Assembly: GCA_021797815.1 (NCBI GenBank)
Contig: JAJZYZ010000021.1
Span: 1 to 39,197 of the forward strand
Source: Bacillota bacterium
Lineage (GTDB): Bacteria; Bacillota; Sulfobacillia; Sulfobacillales; JAIMBI01
Direction: 5' to 3'
DNA length: 39,197 bases
Below the pieces are notes generated by a model. It made no database searches, was not told where the DNA came from, and saw only the letters and a program-made list of their open reading frames with translations. The position numbers were made by a program, and so were the translations under genes. Positions 17,543 through 26,743 of this stretch are shown piece by piece (the first letter of the stretch is position 1; the number at the start of each line of letters is the position of its first letter).

Positions 17543-19450
17543 ATGACCGGAGGCTTGGAGAGTCGCGAACAGCCGAGGATGGATCCGGATTTCTTTCAGG
17601 CGGGCCCGCCCACTCCGCTCGAGTCGGCAGCCCGGGAGCGTGGAGCCACGGACGAGCGATATCGGTTCGATTATCGGATGGTGGCCATGCGGGATGGGGC
17701 GCGGCTGGCCACCGTGGTCATCCGGCCGCGCGCCGATACCCGTGTGCCGACTCTTCTCGTGCGTACGCCCTACCAGAGCGCCCGCACCCACCAGCTTCCC
17801 TACGACGTCTTCACCAAAGCGTTCGGGGCCGGATTTGCCGTCGTGATTCAAAACGAGCGCGGCACGGGCTGGTCAGACGGTCCCTACAGTGTGATTGGAC
17901 ACGGGAGCGCCGACTGCGAGGACACGCTCACCTGGATCGAGGCGCAATCCTGGTCCAACGGCGCCTGCGGCCTCATTGGCTGTTCCTCACCGGCGGAAAA
18001 CCAGCTGCGCGTGGCGGCTGAGGGCCATCGGGCGCTCCGGGCAGCCGTCCCGATGAGCTCCGGAGCCGGCGTCGGCAATATTCCCGGCTGCGAGGGTAAC
18101 CACGGATTCTTCTATAAGGGCGGCATACCGGTGCTGGCCCAAAAGGCCCGCTGGTACCACCCGTCGGCCGTCCTCCGCCGCCCCGGCCTTGCGCTGGGGG
18201 ACGATCCGGACGCCATCACGCGGGCGCTCCGGAATTTCGTTCTCACGTCCCCGGGCGGGCGTGATCCGGAGTACGCCGTGGCCCTCGAGCGGGTGATGCG
18301 CACGGCCCCCAGTGGAGACGTGTTACGTCGCATGGGAGTACCCGAGACCGGATTTGATACCTACATGCGGGCCGGTCCGCTGGACCCGGTGTGGGACGAG
18401 GCCGACCATATTCACGCGCACCATGCCGGCGGGGCCACTCCTCAGCTCAATATCAACGGATGGCTCGATTTTGCCGCCTACGAGACGGTCAAACTGTTTC
18501 AGTTCCAGCAGCACCATCCCGAGCAGTACCTCATCATGGCCGCCAGCACTCACTGCGCCATGATTCGCTCCGCGTCTGCCCAGGCTCTCCTGGGAGATCG
18601 ACCGGTCGGAGACACCACCTTCCCGTACGACGATATTATCTGGGCCTGGTTTCGCCGCTTCTTGAACGGCGACGCCAGCGCGTGGACTCCCATGCCGCGG
18701 GTGCAGGTGTTCTTGGTGGGCGGAAACCAGTGGCTCACGGGCGAATCCTGGCCGCTCACCCCGTCGCGCCCCGGCATCCTTCACCTCGCAAGCCGCGGTC
18801 ATGCGCAGACCCTCTGGGGTGACGGGCTCCTGCAGCCGCTCCCGGACTCCCGGTCCGGTTCGTCGGACGAGGTCCTGGCAGACCCGGAGAATCCTGTCCA
18901 GTCACTGGGCATGATGCTGGGTTCGCCCCACATTGTGTGCGATCAGCGGCCCGCAGAAGCCCGCTCGGACGTACTGGTCTACTCCACGCCGCCCCTCTCC
19001 CAGGGTGTGGCCCTGGTCGGAGATGTGGAGGCGCTGCTGTACGTATCAACCGATGTGGCCGATACGGACCTGTTCGTGAAATTGGTCGACGTGTACCCTG
19101 ATGGAACCGCGTTCAACGTGGCCTGGTCCTGTCTTAGGATGCGGTACCGGAACGGATACCGAACGACCGCCCTTCTTGAGCCCGGCCGCATCTACGATGT
19201 GAGGATTGTCGGCATCACGACCGCCAACTACTTCGCCCGCGGCCATCAGGTCCGACTCGAGGTCGCGGGGTCAAATTTCCCCTTGGTCGACCGCAACTGG
19301 CATACGGGGGGGCCCAACGCCGAGGAAACGGCGGGCCCCATCGCCCGCATCACGGTTCACCACGACGTCGAGCATCCGTCGCGCATCGAGTTTACCGAGT
19401 ATGCCGGCCCGCTTCGGGTCGAACCCGAGTCCCCTCCGTCCCAGGGATAG
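17543..19450 (+). CDS. CocE/NonD family serine hydrolase (X-Pro dipeptidyl-peptidase-like)
   Basis: An alpha/beta hydrolase of 635 aa, normal for the family. The start is ATG 17543 after CGGAGGTG. The N-terminal catalytic domain (about 40-410) shows 'RDGARLATVVIRP', 'LLVRTPYQ', 'QNERGTGWSDG' and 'SADCEDTLTWIEAQSWSNG'. The nucleophile elbow is 'IGCSSPAENQ', with Ser148 as candidate in the G-x-S-x-x-x-x-x-Q pattern. The charge-relay Asp and His are plausibly in 'NGWLDFAAYET' and 'AASTHC'. The C-terminal jelly-roll domain follows ('ADTDLFVKLVDVYPDG', 'GHQVRLEVAGSNFPLVDRN'). Members include cocaine esterase, glutaryl-7-ACA acylase and Xaa-Pro peptidases. The exact ester or amide substrate cannot be assigned. 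There is no signal peptide, so it is probably cytoplasmic. Confidence 0.9.
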   Translation: MTGGLESREQPRMDPDFFQAGPPTPLESAARERGATDERYRFDYRMVAMRDGARLATVVIRPRADTRVPTLLVRTPYQSARTHQLPYDVFTKAFGAGFAVVIQNERGTGWSDGPYSVIGHGSADCEDTLTWIEAQSWSNGACGLIGCSSPAENQLRVAAEGHRALRAAVPMSSGAGVGNIPGCEGNHGFFYKGGIPVLAQKARWYHPSAVLRRPGLALGDDPDAITRALRNFVLTSPGGRDPEYAVALERVMRTAPSGDVLRRMGVPETGFDTYMRAGPLDPVWDEADHIHAHHAGGATPQLNINGWLDFAAYETVKLFQFQQHHPEQYLIMAASTHCAMIRSASAQALLGDRPVGDTTFPYDDIIWAWFRRFLNGDASAWTPMPRVQVFLVGGNQWLTGESWPLTPSRPGILHLASRGHAQTLWGDGLLQPLPDSRSGSSDEVLADPENPVQSLGMMLGSPHIVCDQRPAEARSDVLVYSTPPLSQGVALVGDVEALLYVSTDVADTDLFVKLVDVYPDGTAFNVAWSCLRMRYRNGYRTTALLEPGRIYDVRIVGITTANYFARGHQVRLEVAGSNFPLVDRNWHTGGPNAEETAGPIARITVHHDVEHPSRIEFTEYAGPLRVEPESPPSQG

Positions 19451-19454
19451 GTCC

Positions 19455-19476
19455 CCCGGGGGGCGCACCGCCCGGG
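19455..19476. terminator. stem-loop between convergent genes
   Basis: A G+C-rich inverted repeat, CCCGGGGGG and CCGCCCGGG around a four-base loop, with one mismatch in nine pairs. It lies five bases after the stop of the CocE-type hydrolase and before the end of the convergent GNAT gene. There is no T-tract on either side. It could act as a bidirectional transcription stop or mRNA-stabilising hairpin. Confidence 0.4.
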
Positions 19477-19503
19477 TCGTGCCGACACCGCAGCACACAA
19501 GCG

Positions 19504-20454
19504 TCAGCGCCAGTCGTCCATCACGTATGCGTCCGGATGATGGTACGGATCGAGATCGGGAGCATGCAGCGTCACCCCGACGGACTGGGTCTGGTAGCCG
19601 CGTTCCAGAAGCTGCCGGTATGCCCCACGCCGGCCGGTGCTGACACCCGCCACCACGGTGGGGCATCCGGACGCGAGGGCATGACTCTCGCAGGCGGCCA
19701 GCAGCCTCGCGAATCGCTGCGGTGCGGCCGTGCCCGGACGGGCCGCCCCGAACTTAATATAGAGGCGGCCCCCGCCGGCCTCGGTGCCCGGTCCTACGTG
19801 ACACACGGCCAGCGCCGCGAGCCGGTCCCCGTCATAGACCAGCAGGGTTTCGCCGAGCCCGAGTCGGCGCACGGCCTCTATCTCGTGACCGAGGTCGAGA
19901 CCCCGATAGACCGCGCCGGTAAGGTCCCGGGCGGCGTCAAGGGCGTCCGCGGCGTCGGCGACAGACGACAGCGCCGTGAACGAACCCCCACTCGACTCCG
20001 TGACCGACTTCTCCACAATGACCGTGAGAAACCGCGGCCAGAATCCCACGCTTTGATAGAGGGCGAGGTGCTTCGGACTGTGGGCGTACGTGAAAAGACC
20101 CCGATGGGTCACCCCCGGTGCTTTCAGTGCCTCCAGGGTGGGACCGAGGAGAGCCCGACCAACGCCTCGATCCCATAGATCGGGATCGACCGTGAGCGGC
20201 CCGAAGAAGCCAAGGCTCCCCCATCTGGTCGCGAAGCTGGTGCCCGCGAGGCGGCCGTCCACCTCGGCCGCCCACGCCATTCGCGGATCAGCCTGATACC
20301 GCGTGCGGACGTAATCGCGGTCAACGAAGTAGTCCGTCGGTCGCGAAAGGCCAAGAAATGTGCCAAAGGCACTGCGCAGGATCCGGTCGGCCTCCCCCAG
20401 ATCTTCCTGTTGAAGGTGTCGTACCCTGACCTTCTGCTCCACATCCCGCGACAC
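19504..20454 (-). CDS. GNAT-family N-acetyltransferase, two-domain
   Basis: A protein of 316 aa from GTG 20454, which has GGAGG seven bases upstream. The ATG at 20472 would place that site inside the gene. The first GNAT domain (about residues 8-150) shows 'VRHLQQEDLGEADRILRSAFG', the core strand 'GFFGPLTVDPDLWDRGVGRALL' (acetyl-CoA pyrophosphate loop R-G-V-G-R-A) and 'HLALYQSVGFWPRF'. The second half (about 170-310) reads as another GNAT-like fold ('ESHALASGCPTVVAGVSTGRRGAYRQLLERGYQTQSVGVTL'). The substrate is unknown. A TATAAT-like -10 at 20570-20575, with only a weak -35, could be its promoter about 110 bases upstream. Confidence 0.88.
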   Translation of the reverse strand: MSRDVEQKVRVRHLQQEDLGEADRILRSAFGTFLGLSRPTDYFVDRDYVRTRYQADPRMAWAAEVDGRLAGTSFATRWGSLGFFGPLTVDPDLWDRGVGRALLGPTLEALKAPGVTHRGLFTYAHSPKHLALYQSVGFWPRFLTVIVEKSVTESSGGSFTALSSVADAADALDAARDLTGAVYRGLDLGHEIEAVRRLGLGETLLVYDGDRLAALAVCHVGPGTEAGGGRLYIKFGAARPGTAAPQRFARLLAACESHALASGCPTVVAGVSTGRRGAYRQLLERGYQTQSVGVTLHAPDLDPYHHPDAYVMDDWR

Positions 20455-20823
20455 GGGACCGCCTCCATTCATCGGGTCCTAAGACCGGACACAGGGGACG
20501 AACGACCGCCAGTCCGAAGCGGGTCGGGGCCAGGTGTTTTACTTTTATGCACGGTTGTGGATCGCCCGCATTATACCCCTCGCGGGAATATTACGCGAAG
20601 ATGTGACAAAGATAGGTCGCGGAATCGAACGACAGGATCTGGACCAGGCTCAACACCATGAGGGGCGCGCCGGCTGTAGGCACCCGGATTAGGAGCCAGA
20701 TGCGCTCGCGTAAGCCCAACCCGATACCTCGGCGCGGCCGTCCCTTGCTGCCTGTCCGGGATGGGACGGGCGTCCCCGCCCCCTCTCACGCGGCCCCGGC
20801 GGTCTAACCGCGACGACGGACCG
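20455..20823. other. intergenic, GNAT promoter region
   Basis: About 370 bp between two minus-strand genes. On the minus strand a perfect TATAAT lies at 20575-20570, within a locally A/T-rich patch (20530-20610) that stands out from the G+C-rich surroundings. A weak TTCGCG lies 18 bases upstream of it. The remainder shows no gene or repeat. Confidence 0.4.
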
Positions 20824-21141
20824 CTACTTAAGCTTTCGCCACCCGATCGAGCGCGTCAGCCGGAGACGGTCGTCCACCTGCACGCGCGCCTCCCAGGCCT
20901 CGGCGCTCATCTCCGACGCCATCGCCTTTATCGTCGCCTCCTCGACGCGCGACAGATACGGCGGCTCTTCCGGATACTCCGCGGCTTTGACCTGCACGAC
21001 AATTCGGGCCGGATGGGCCTGAGCTTCGAGGGGCGTGTATCCGGACGCGGAGGCGTGCGGCCGCACCCGGTAGCCTTTGCGGCGCAGGTCGGATGTTACC
21101 AGCCGATCACCTGCTGCGCCCACCTGAGAAGGCGTCGCCAT
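20824..21141 (-). CDS. small PD-(D/E)XK-like protein, hypothetical
   Basis: A 105-aa protein from ATG 21141, with GGGAGG four bases upstream. A longer frame to 21228 has no site. 'GAAGDRLVTSDLRRKGYRV' at about residues 8-26 resembles the first helix of UPF0102/Holliday-resolvase-like nuclease folds (G.xGE....yL...GY.i). 'RIVVQVKAAEY' at about 46-56 resembles the strand carrying the (E/Q)xK catalytic pair. The expected upstream acidic residue is not clear, so activity is uncertain. The rest is charged and helical. A CATAAT-like -10 on the minus strand near 21236-21231 could be its promoter. I do not recognise a named family. Confidence 0.65.
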   Translation of the reverse strand: MATPSQVGAAGDRLVTSDLRRKGYRVRPHASASGYTPLEAQAHPARIVVQVKAAEYPEEPPYLSRVEEATIKAMASEMSAEAWEARVQVDDRLRLTRSIGWRKLK

Positions 21142-21388
21142 TGTTCCTCCCGACGTCGCTGCAGTGTGTGCCCATGAAACTCCGGCACGCTTTCCCCATT
21201 TATCGGCACGCGCCCGCACGTGGTTCAATGATTATGTTTGTTTAGTGAAACTTCCTGCCTCGTGTTTCGCGAATCCACATGAACCGATGCGGCGCGGCGG
21301 ATCGGGTTCGCCTTGCCTCTTTCCTCTGTCCTTCTTCCCCTGTCCTCTCATCGTACCGTCTTCAGGGGGCCTGGCCGCGACGAGGTCC

Positions 21389-22486
21389 TCAGACAACCCC
21401 GGCCAGATCTTGAAACAGCTCCCGCACCTCGTCCACGCGAAAACCGAGAGTGGCGTCGCCCACCGAGAATTCCACCCGGATCCGATGCGGAGAATCCACG
21501 GCAAAGGGACGAACGAACGTCCATATCCGGTCGCGACGGGCTATCTCAAGCCCGCGCGCCATCAGAAGCTCCGGCGTACCATCCATCTGCACATGCATCA
21601 TCGGCGCCTTCGGCGGGTCCGGGATCACCTGCAGGCCGTCAATGCCATGGAGCGCCGCGGCGATGGCGCGGGCATGCTCGAGATACTGAGGCATTTTCTC
21701 AACACGCTGGCGGAGCGCCGTGAGGGCGGAAGCAGCATACGGCCAGAGCCCGTACAGCCTGCCCCCGTGGCGGACCCGCCACTCGTCGGCCTCCATGAGC
21801 ACGTCGCGCGGTCCCGCAAGACAGCATCCGGTAATGCCGCCGAGCCCCTTGTAAAATGAGACGTAGACGGTGTCGAAGAGGGCCGCCACTTCCGCTGGCG
21901 TCTTCGCGTAGTAGGGCGCCGCCTCCCACAGGCGGGCCCCATCCATGTGCACCGCCGCCCCGCGGGACCGGGCCCAGTCCGTTTCGGCAACCAGTTCGTC
22001 CCACGACGGCAGATCCCCGCCCAGATCCCTTTGAGGCAGCTCCAGCAGCAAGGCCGCCGGCGCTTCTCGAATCGTCTGCAGCGCGCGGAGACTCAACACC
22101 TCTCCGAGGGGGCCGCAGGGAATCCCGTGCAAGCTGTGCAGCCGCTCATATCCCCGGCCCTCGTGCCAGTCCAGATGCGACCACGGGTGAAACACGATGC
22201 CGCGCCGGCCGCGGCGGTCCGCGTGCACCCGGAGCACGATCTGCTGGGCCATCGTTCCGCTGGGAAAAAACAGGGCCGCTTCTTTTCCCAGGAGGCGTGC
22301 CACCTCGGCTTCAAGCTCGGCCACCGCCCCACCTTGTCCGTAGTGGTCCTGAACAGTGTCCGCCGGAATCATGGCCAGCATATCGGCCACCGTGCGCTGG
22401 CCATGGCCGGCCAGAAATCGCGTGCAGCCCTCGCGCACGCGATCCATGTCATGTCCCGCGCGCCTCTCCTTCGCTGTTTCGGCCAT
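21389..22486 (-). CDS. threonine-aldolase / beta-eliminating-lyase-like PLP enzyme
   Basis: A fold-type I PLP enzyme of 365 aa. The start is ATG 22486, with AGGAGG eight bases upstream; the frame runs on to 22534 without a site. Landmarks: 'ALFFPSGTMAQQIVL' (70-85, phosphate loop), 'HPWSHLDWHEG' near 100-110, 'HMDGARLWEA' (180-189) with the cofactor-ring Asp, and 'VSFYKGLGGITG' with the Schiff-base Lys213. Low-specificity L-threonine aldolases cleave threonine to glycine and acetaldehyde. Relatives act on other beta-hydroxy amino acids, so the substrate is open. It is the last gene of a three-gene minus-strand run with a ThDP enzyme 65 bp upstream, which hints at use of the aldehyde or keto product. 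Confidence 0.87.
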   Translation of the reverse strand: MAETAKERRAGHDMDRVREGCTRFLAGHGQRTVADMLAMIPADTVQDHYGQGGAVAELEAEVARLLGKEAALFFPSGTMAQQIVLRVHADRRGRRGIVFHPWSHLDWHEGRGYERLHSLHGIPCGPLGEVLSLRALQTIREAPAALLLELPQRDLGGDLPSWDELVAETDWARSRGAAVHMDGARLWEAAPYYAKTPAEVAALFDTVYVSFYKGLGGITGCCLAGPRDVLMEADEWRVRHGGRLYGLWPYAASALTALRQRVEKMPQYLEHARAIAAALHGIDGLQVIPDPPKAPMMHVQMDGTPELLMARGLEIARRDRIWTFVRPFAVDSPHRIRVEFSVGDATLGFRVDEVRELFQDLAGVV

Positions 22487-22551
22487 GGGTGCCCCTCCTA
22501 GGCGTTGGTGCCGGGTCTTTGGTGCCTCGTTCAAGCACGCGTTCTGCCCAC

Positions 22552-24192
22552 TCAGGCTGGCTGACGCACCAGCGCCTGCCGGGCCAGCTGGGTCCGCATG
22601 CTGTCCATCTCGCCCACCGGCACCTCAATCACGCAGGGCGCGTTGTCGGCCAGAGCCTCGCGAAGGGCCCCCTCCAGACCCTCCGGGCTTCCCACGCGGA
22701 GTCCCCGGACCCCGAAGGCCTCCGCCAGGTGAACGAAGTCGGGGTTCACAAGCTCCGTGCCGATGAGGTGGCCGGAAAACTCCTCCTTCTGAATCCGTTT
22801 GACGTTCCCGAAGGCCTTGTCGTCAAAGACCACGGTCACGAGGCCGATCCCGTACCGCTTGGCGGTGGCAAGTTCGGCGAGGCCCCACCCGAAGCCTCCG
22901 TCGCCGGTGATGGAGACCACCGCCCGGTCGGGCAATCCCGCCTTCACTCCGAGAGCGGTCGGAAATCCGTAACCGAGCGTGCCCTGGTAGCCGGGGTGAA
23001 TGAACGTACGCGGCTCGTAGACGGGATAGGCCGAGCGTGCCACATAGCCCACCTGTGTCATCTCGCTCACCAGAATCCCGTCGTCCGGGATCGCACTGCG
23101 AAGTGCCCGGCAGAACGCAGCCTGCGGCTCTACCGCCATTGCGTCGGCCCAGGCGCGCTCACGGATGCCCGACACGTCCGCCCAGGGGCGCGGTCGCCGG
23201 GGCATCCCCTCGAGGCCGGCCGCAAGCGCCTCCAGGCCGAGACGCGCGTCTGCTTCGATGGCGAGGGCAGGCGCGCGGGGGGCTCCTAGGTCCGCGGGGT
23301 CGGCGTTCATCAAAATCAACTGCCCAGACGTTTCCAGCGGCCGCGCCTGCCCGGCCATGAAGCGCGTGCCGACGGCCAGGACGACGTCCGCCGCCGCCAG
23401 CAGCTCGCCCGCGGCCATGGCGTTTAGCGCCAGCGGATGCCGGTCCGACAAGGCGCCCTTGCCGTTGCCGCTCACCACCACCGGCGCCTGCAGCCGTTCC
23501 GCGAGGCGGCTAAGGGCATCTGAGGCGGAACTGGTCACCACGCCGTATCCGGCGTAAATTACGGGGCGCGCCGCCTTCGCCAGGAGGGCGGCCGCCTGAG
23601 CCATCAGCGCTTCATCCGGAGGTGTCCGGAGAGCGTCGTGATCATGGGGATCCGCGCGCAAAAGTTCTATAGGGGCGCGAGCCGCCAGGACATCAGGCGG
23701 CACCTCCAAGGCAACCGGCCGCGGACGGCCCCGCCACATCTGCCGGAACGCCTCGTGCACGAGTGCTGGGATCTCTTCGGGACGACGGGCGCGGCCGCTC
23801 CACTTGGTTAAAGAATGCAAGATGGCCGTCTGATCGGGGATTTCGTGCAGGAGGCCGAGCCCCTGCCCGATGTGGGCCGAGGGAATCTGCCCGGCGATGA
23901 GCAGCACCGGTGCCGAACAGGCGTAGGCGGTGGCCAGACCGGCGCCCGCGTTCAGCACCCCGGGGCCGGGCACGACCAGAGCCACCCCCGCCTCCCCGCG
24001 CGCCCGCGCATAGCCGTCAGCCATGTATGTCGTTGCCTGCTCGTGCCGCGGCCCGCGAAATGCGATACGGTCCCGGTCCTGGTACAGGCCGGCAAAGGCG
24101 TGGTCCAGTTGAATGCCAGGCAAGCCAAACAGCATGGTCACGCCCTCGCGCACCAGCTGTCCGGAAAGCGCCTCTCCACCGGTCATTTCCAA
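22552..24192 (-). CDS. ThDP-dependent IlvB-like enzyme
   Basis: A thiamine-diphosphate enzyme of 546 aa, slightly short for acetolactate synthase large subunits. The start is TTG 24192, seven bases after GGGGAG; ATG 24186 is an alternative. The N-terminal pyrimidine-binding domain has 'VTMLFGLPGIQLDHAF' and the catalytic Glu51 in 'PRHEQATTYMADGYAR'. The central domain follows ('ARPVIYAGYGVV', 'ADVVLAVGTRF'). The diphosphate-binding domain has 'SITGDGGFGWGLAELATAKRYG' with GDG at 430-432, ending 'VVFDDKAFGNVKR'. The usual Mg2+-ligand Asn is replaced by Asp457, a conservative but uncommon change. Possible activities include acetolactate synthase, 2-oxoacid decarboxylase or benzaldehyde-lyase-like carboligation. 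No regulatory small subunit (ilvN) is present, which argues against plain IlvB. Confidence 0.87.
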   Translation of the reverse strand: MEMTGGEALSGQLVREGVTMLFGLPGIQLDHAFAGLYQDRDRIAFRGPRHEQATTYMADGYARARGEAGVALVVPGPGVLNAGAGLATAYACSAPVLLIAGQIPSAHIGQGLGLLHEIPDQTAILHSLTKWSGRARRPEEIPALVHEAFRQMWRGRPRPVALEVPPDVLAARAPIELLRADPHDHDALRTPPDEALMAQAAALLAKAARPVIYAGYGVVTSSASDALSRLAERLQAPVVVSGNGKGALSDRHPLALNAMAAGELLAAADVVLAVGTRFMAGQARPLETSGQLILMNADPADLGAPRAPALAIEADARLGLEALAAGLEGMPRRPRPWADVSGIRERAWADAMAVEPQAAFCRALRSAIPDDGILVSEMTQVGYVARSAYPVYEPRTFIHPGYQGTLGYGFPTALGVKAGLPDRAVVSITGDGGFGWGLAELATAKRYGIGLVTVVFDDKAFGNVKRIQKEEFSGHLIGTELVNPDFVHLAEAFGVRGLRVGSPEGLEGALREALADNAPCVIEVPVGEMDSMRTQLARQALVRQPA

Positions 24193-24283
24193 TATGGTTC
24201 TCCCCTTCGCACGGAAAAGCCGGCGCCGACCGCGCCGCTTCTCTATCCTTTCGGCATGAGCGGGGGGATTCCTTGCGGTCCAC

Positions 24284-25270
24284 TCATACCGATGCCCACG
24301 ACCCGGCGGCCGCGGCCCGGTAACAGGCGCTCACAAAAGCCATCGCGGCGAGCCCGTCTTCACCCGCCGGCCGCGGGGCGACCGCCTCGCCCCGGCAGGC
24401 GGCTACAAAGTCCGCGTACAGATTCCGCGACGGCTCCGAGGGAACCTCTTCACGGACTCCACCCGGGCGGCGGATTAAGGCTCCCGCCGTCGTCACCGTA
24501 AGCTGGCCCGTCGTGCCCCAGGCCGCCACGTTTACGAGATTCTCATAGGGTGCCCGCCATGAGACGCGGAGGTGGCCGGGTACCCCCGAGGTCAGACGGA
24601 ACAACACGTCAGCCTCGCGCTCTACCTGGTCCACCACACCGGACAGGACGGCCGAGACATCGGCCACGTCCGCAGCCGCCACCATTCGCACCCCATCGAT
24701 GGCATGAACGCCCAGATCCATGAGGGCCCCCCCGCCGGATCGCGCCCGGTCGAAAAACCAGGCGGCCGTGGGCGCCCATGCCTGGGGTCCTCCATGGGCC
24801 AGGTAGCCCTCGATGCCCGTGAGCTCGCCGATGCGTCCCGTCCGCAACGCCGCCCGAGCGGCACGAACGGCACCATGGTAACGGGGCCATTCCGCGGTCT
24901 CCAACGCCACGTTGTGCGTCCGCGCCGCCTCCACCATCTGCTTCGCCTCGTCTGCGGTGAGCGCCATGGGCTTCTCCACCAGAACATGCTTGCCGGCCCG
25001 GGCCGCTGCCACGGCGATGTCGCGGTGGACATCAGGCGGTGTGGCGATGTCGACGGCGTCCACGTCCTCGCGGGCGAGAACCTCCTGCCACGAGTCCAGC
25101 AACAGCCCACCGCCCCACAGCGCCCGCGCCCGTTCCGCCGACGTCCGCGTGCGGCTCGTAAAGGCCACGACATCCACGGCCGCTCGACCCGCCGCCCGAA
25201 AGCCCGGCAGGTGCTCTCGCAGAACGATGTTCCCGCAGCCAATAATCGCCAGCCGGATCGGTCTGTCCAT
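24284..25270 (-). CDS. Gfo/Idh/MocA-family NAD(P)-dependent oxidoreductase
   Basis: A 328-aa oxidoreductase from ATG 25270, with a weak AGAGG upstream. The frame is open to 25615, but that extension overlaps the argG end and has no start signal. The N-terminal Rossmann fold begins 'IRLAIIGCGNIVLREHLPGF' (6-24), with G11-x-G13. 'VDIATPPDVHRDIAVAAARAGKHVLVEKP' (73-101) carries the family EKP motif with its Lys100. The C-terminal domain has 'GGALMDLGVHAIDGVRMV', whose Asp and His are the usual catalytic pair. Family members oxidise or reduce sugars, inositols or sugar acids. The substrate is unknown. It is probably the first gene of the aldolase/ThDP cluster. Confidence 0.9.
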   Translation of the reverse strand: MDRPIRLAIIGCGNIVLREHLPGFRAAGRAAVDVVAFTSRTRTSAERARALWGGGLLLDSWQEVLAREDVDAVDIATPPDVHRDIAVAAARAGKHVLVEKPMALTADEAKQMVEAARTHNVALETAEWPRYHGAVRAARAALRTGRIGELTGIEGYLAHGGPQAWAPTAAWFFDRARSGGGALMDLGVHAIDGVRMVAAADVADVSAVLSGVVDQVEREADVLFRLTSGVPGHLRVSWRAPYENLVNVAAWGTTGQLTVTTAGALIRRPGGVREEVPSEPSRNLYADFVAACRGEAVAPRPAGEDGLAAMAFVSACYRAAAAGSWASV

Positions 25271-25327
25271 GCCCGTCAGGCCTCTCTTGTCGTGAGCTAT
25301 GTACATGCGGCAATGTCGGTCATCTCG

Positions 25328-25364
25328 GTTGTATCCGGCCGGAGGACGGCGCGCAAGTACTTGC
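25328..25364 (-). promoter_or_regulatory. candidate promoter with overlapping dyad, upstream of Gfo/Idh gene
   Basis: On the minus strand, TTGCGC (25356-25351), a 17-base spacer and TACAAC (25333-25328) form a modest sigma-70-type promoter, about 60 bases ahead of the oxidoreductase ATG. A perfect 12-base palindrome, GCAAGTACTTGC (25353-25364), covers the -35. This is where a repressor would bind. Both elements are read from sequence only. Confidence 0.35.
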
Positions 25365-25375
25365 AGAGGAACGGC

Positions 25376-25399
25376 AGCGCCCCCGCATGCGGGGGCGCT
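25376..25399 (-). terminator. perfect 24-base palindrome after argG
   Basis: A perfect self-complementary 24-base sequence (half-site AGCGCCCCCGCA) begins eight bases beyond the argG stop codon. As RNA it would fold into a very stable hairpin. The T-tract of a canonical intrinsic terminator is missing. It most likely ends argG transcription or protects its 3' end, and separates argG from the next minus-strand gene. Confidence 0.5.
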
Positions 25400-25406
25400 C
25401 CGTGAG

Positions 25407-26654
<1,248 letters not shown>

Positions 26655-26677
26655 CGGTTCACGTCTTCCTTTCTATT

Positions 26678-26720
26678 GAACCCGGTTGCCTGCTGTCAAA
26701 CGTCGTGAGGCGCCGGGTTC
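26678..26720 (-). other. stem-loop between argF and argG
   Basis: GAACCCGG (26678-26685) and CCGGGTTC (26713-26720) are perfect eight-base complements separated by 27 bases. Further pairing inside (GCC with GGC) is possible. The structure would form in the mRNA between argF and argG, just ahead of the argG ribosome binding site. It could tune argG expression or mark partial termination. No T-tract follows. Confidence 0.4.
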
Positions 26721-26743
26721 TGTGACACGTTTCCCGCCTGTCG

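Noticed and set aside
21856-23289. 477-codon plus-strand open frame
   Set aside because: Runs antisense across two PLP/ThDP enzyme genes. Pro/Arg-rich and without domains.
26663-26699. Separate argG promoter (TTGACA-18-TAGAAA on the minus strand)
   Set aside because: It would start transcription only about nine bases before the argG ATG and omit its ribosome binding site. The TTGACA lies in the stem-loop's loop.
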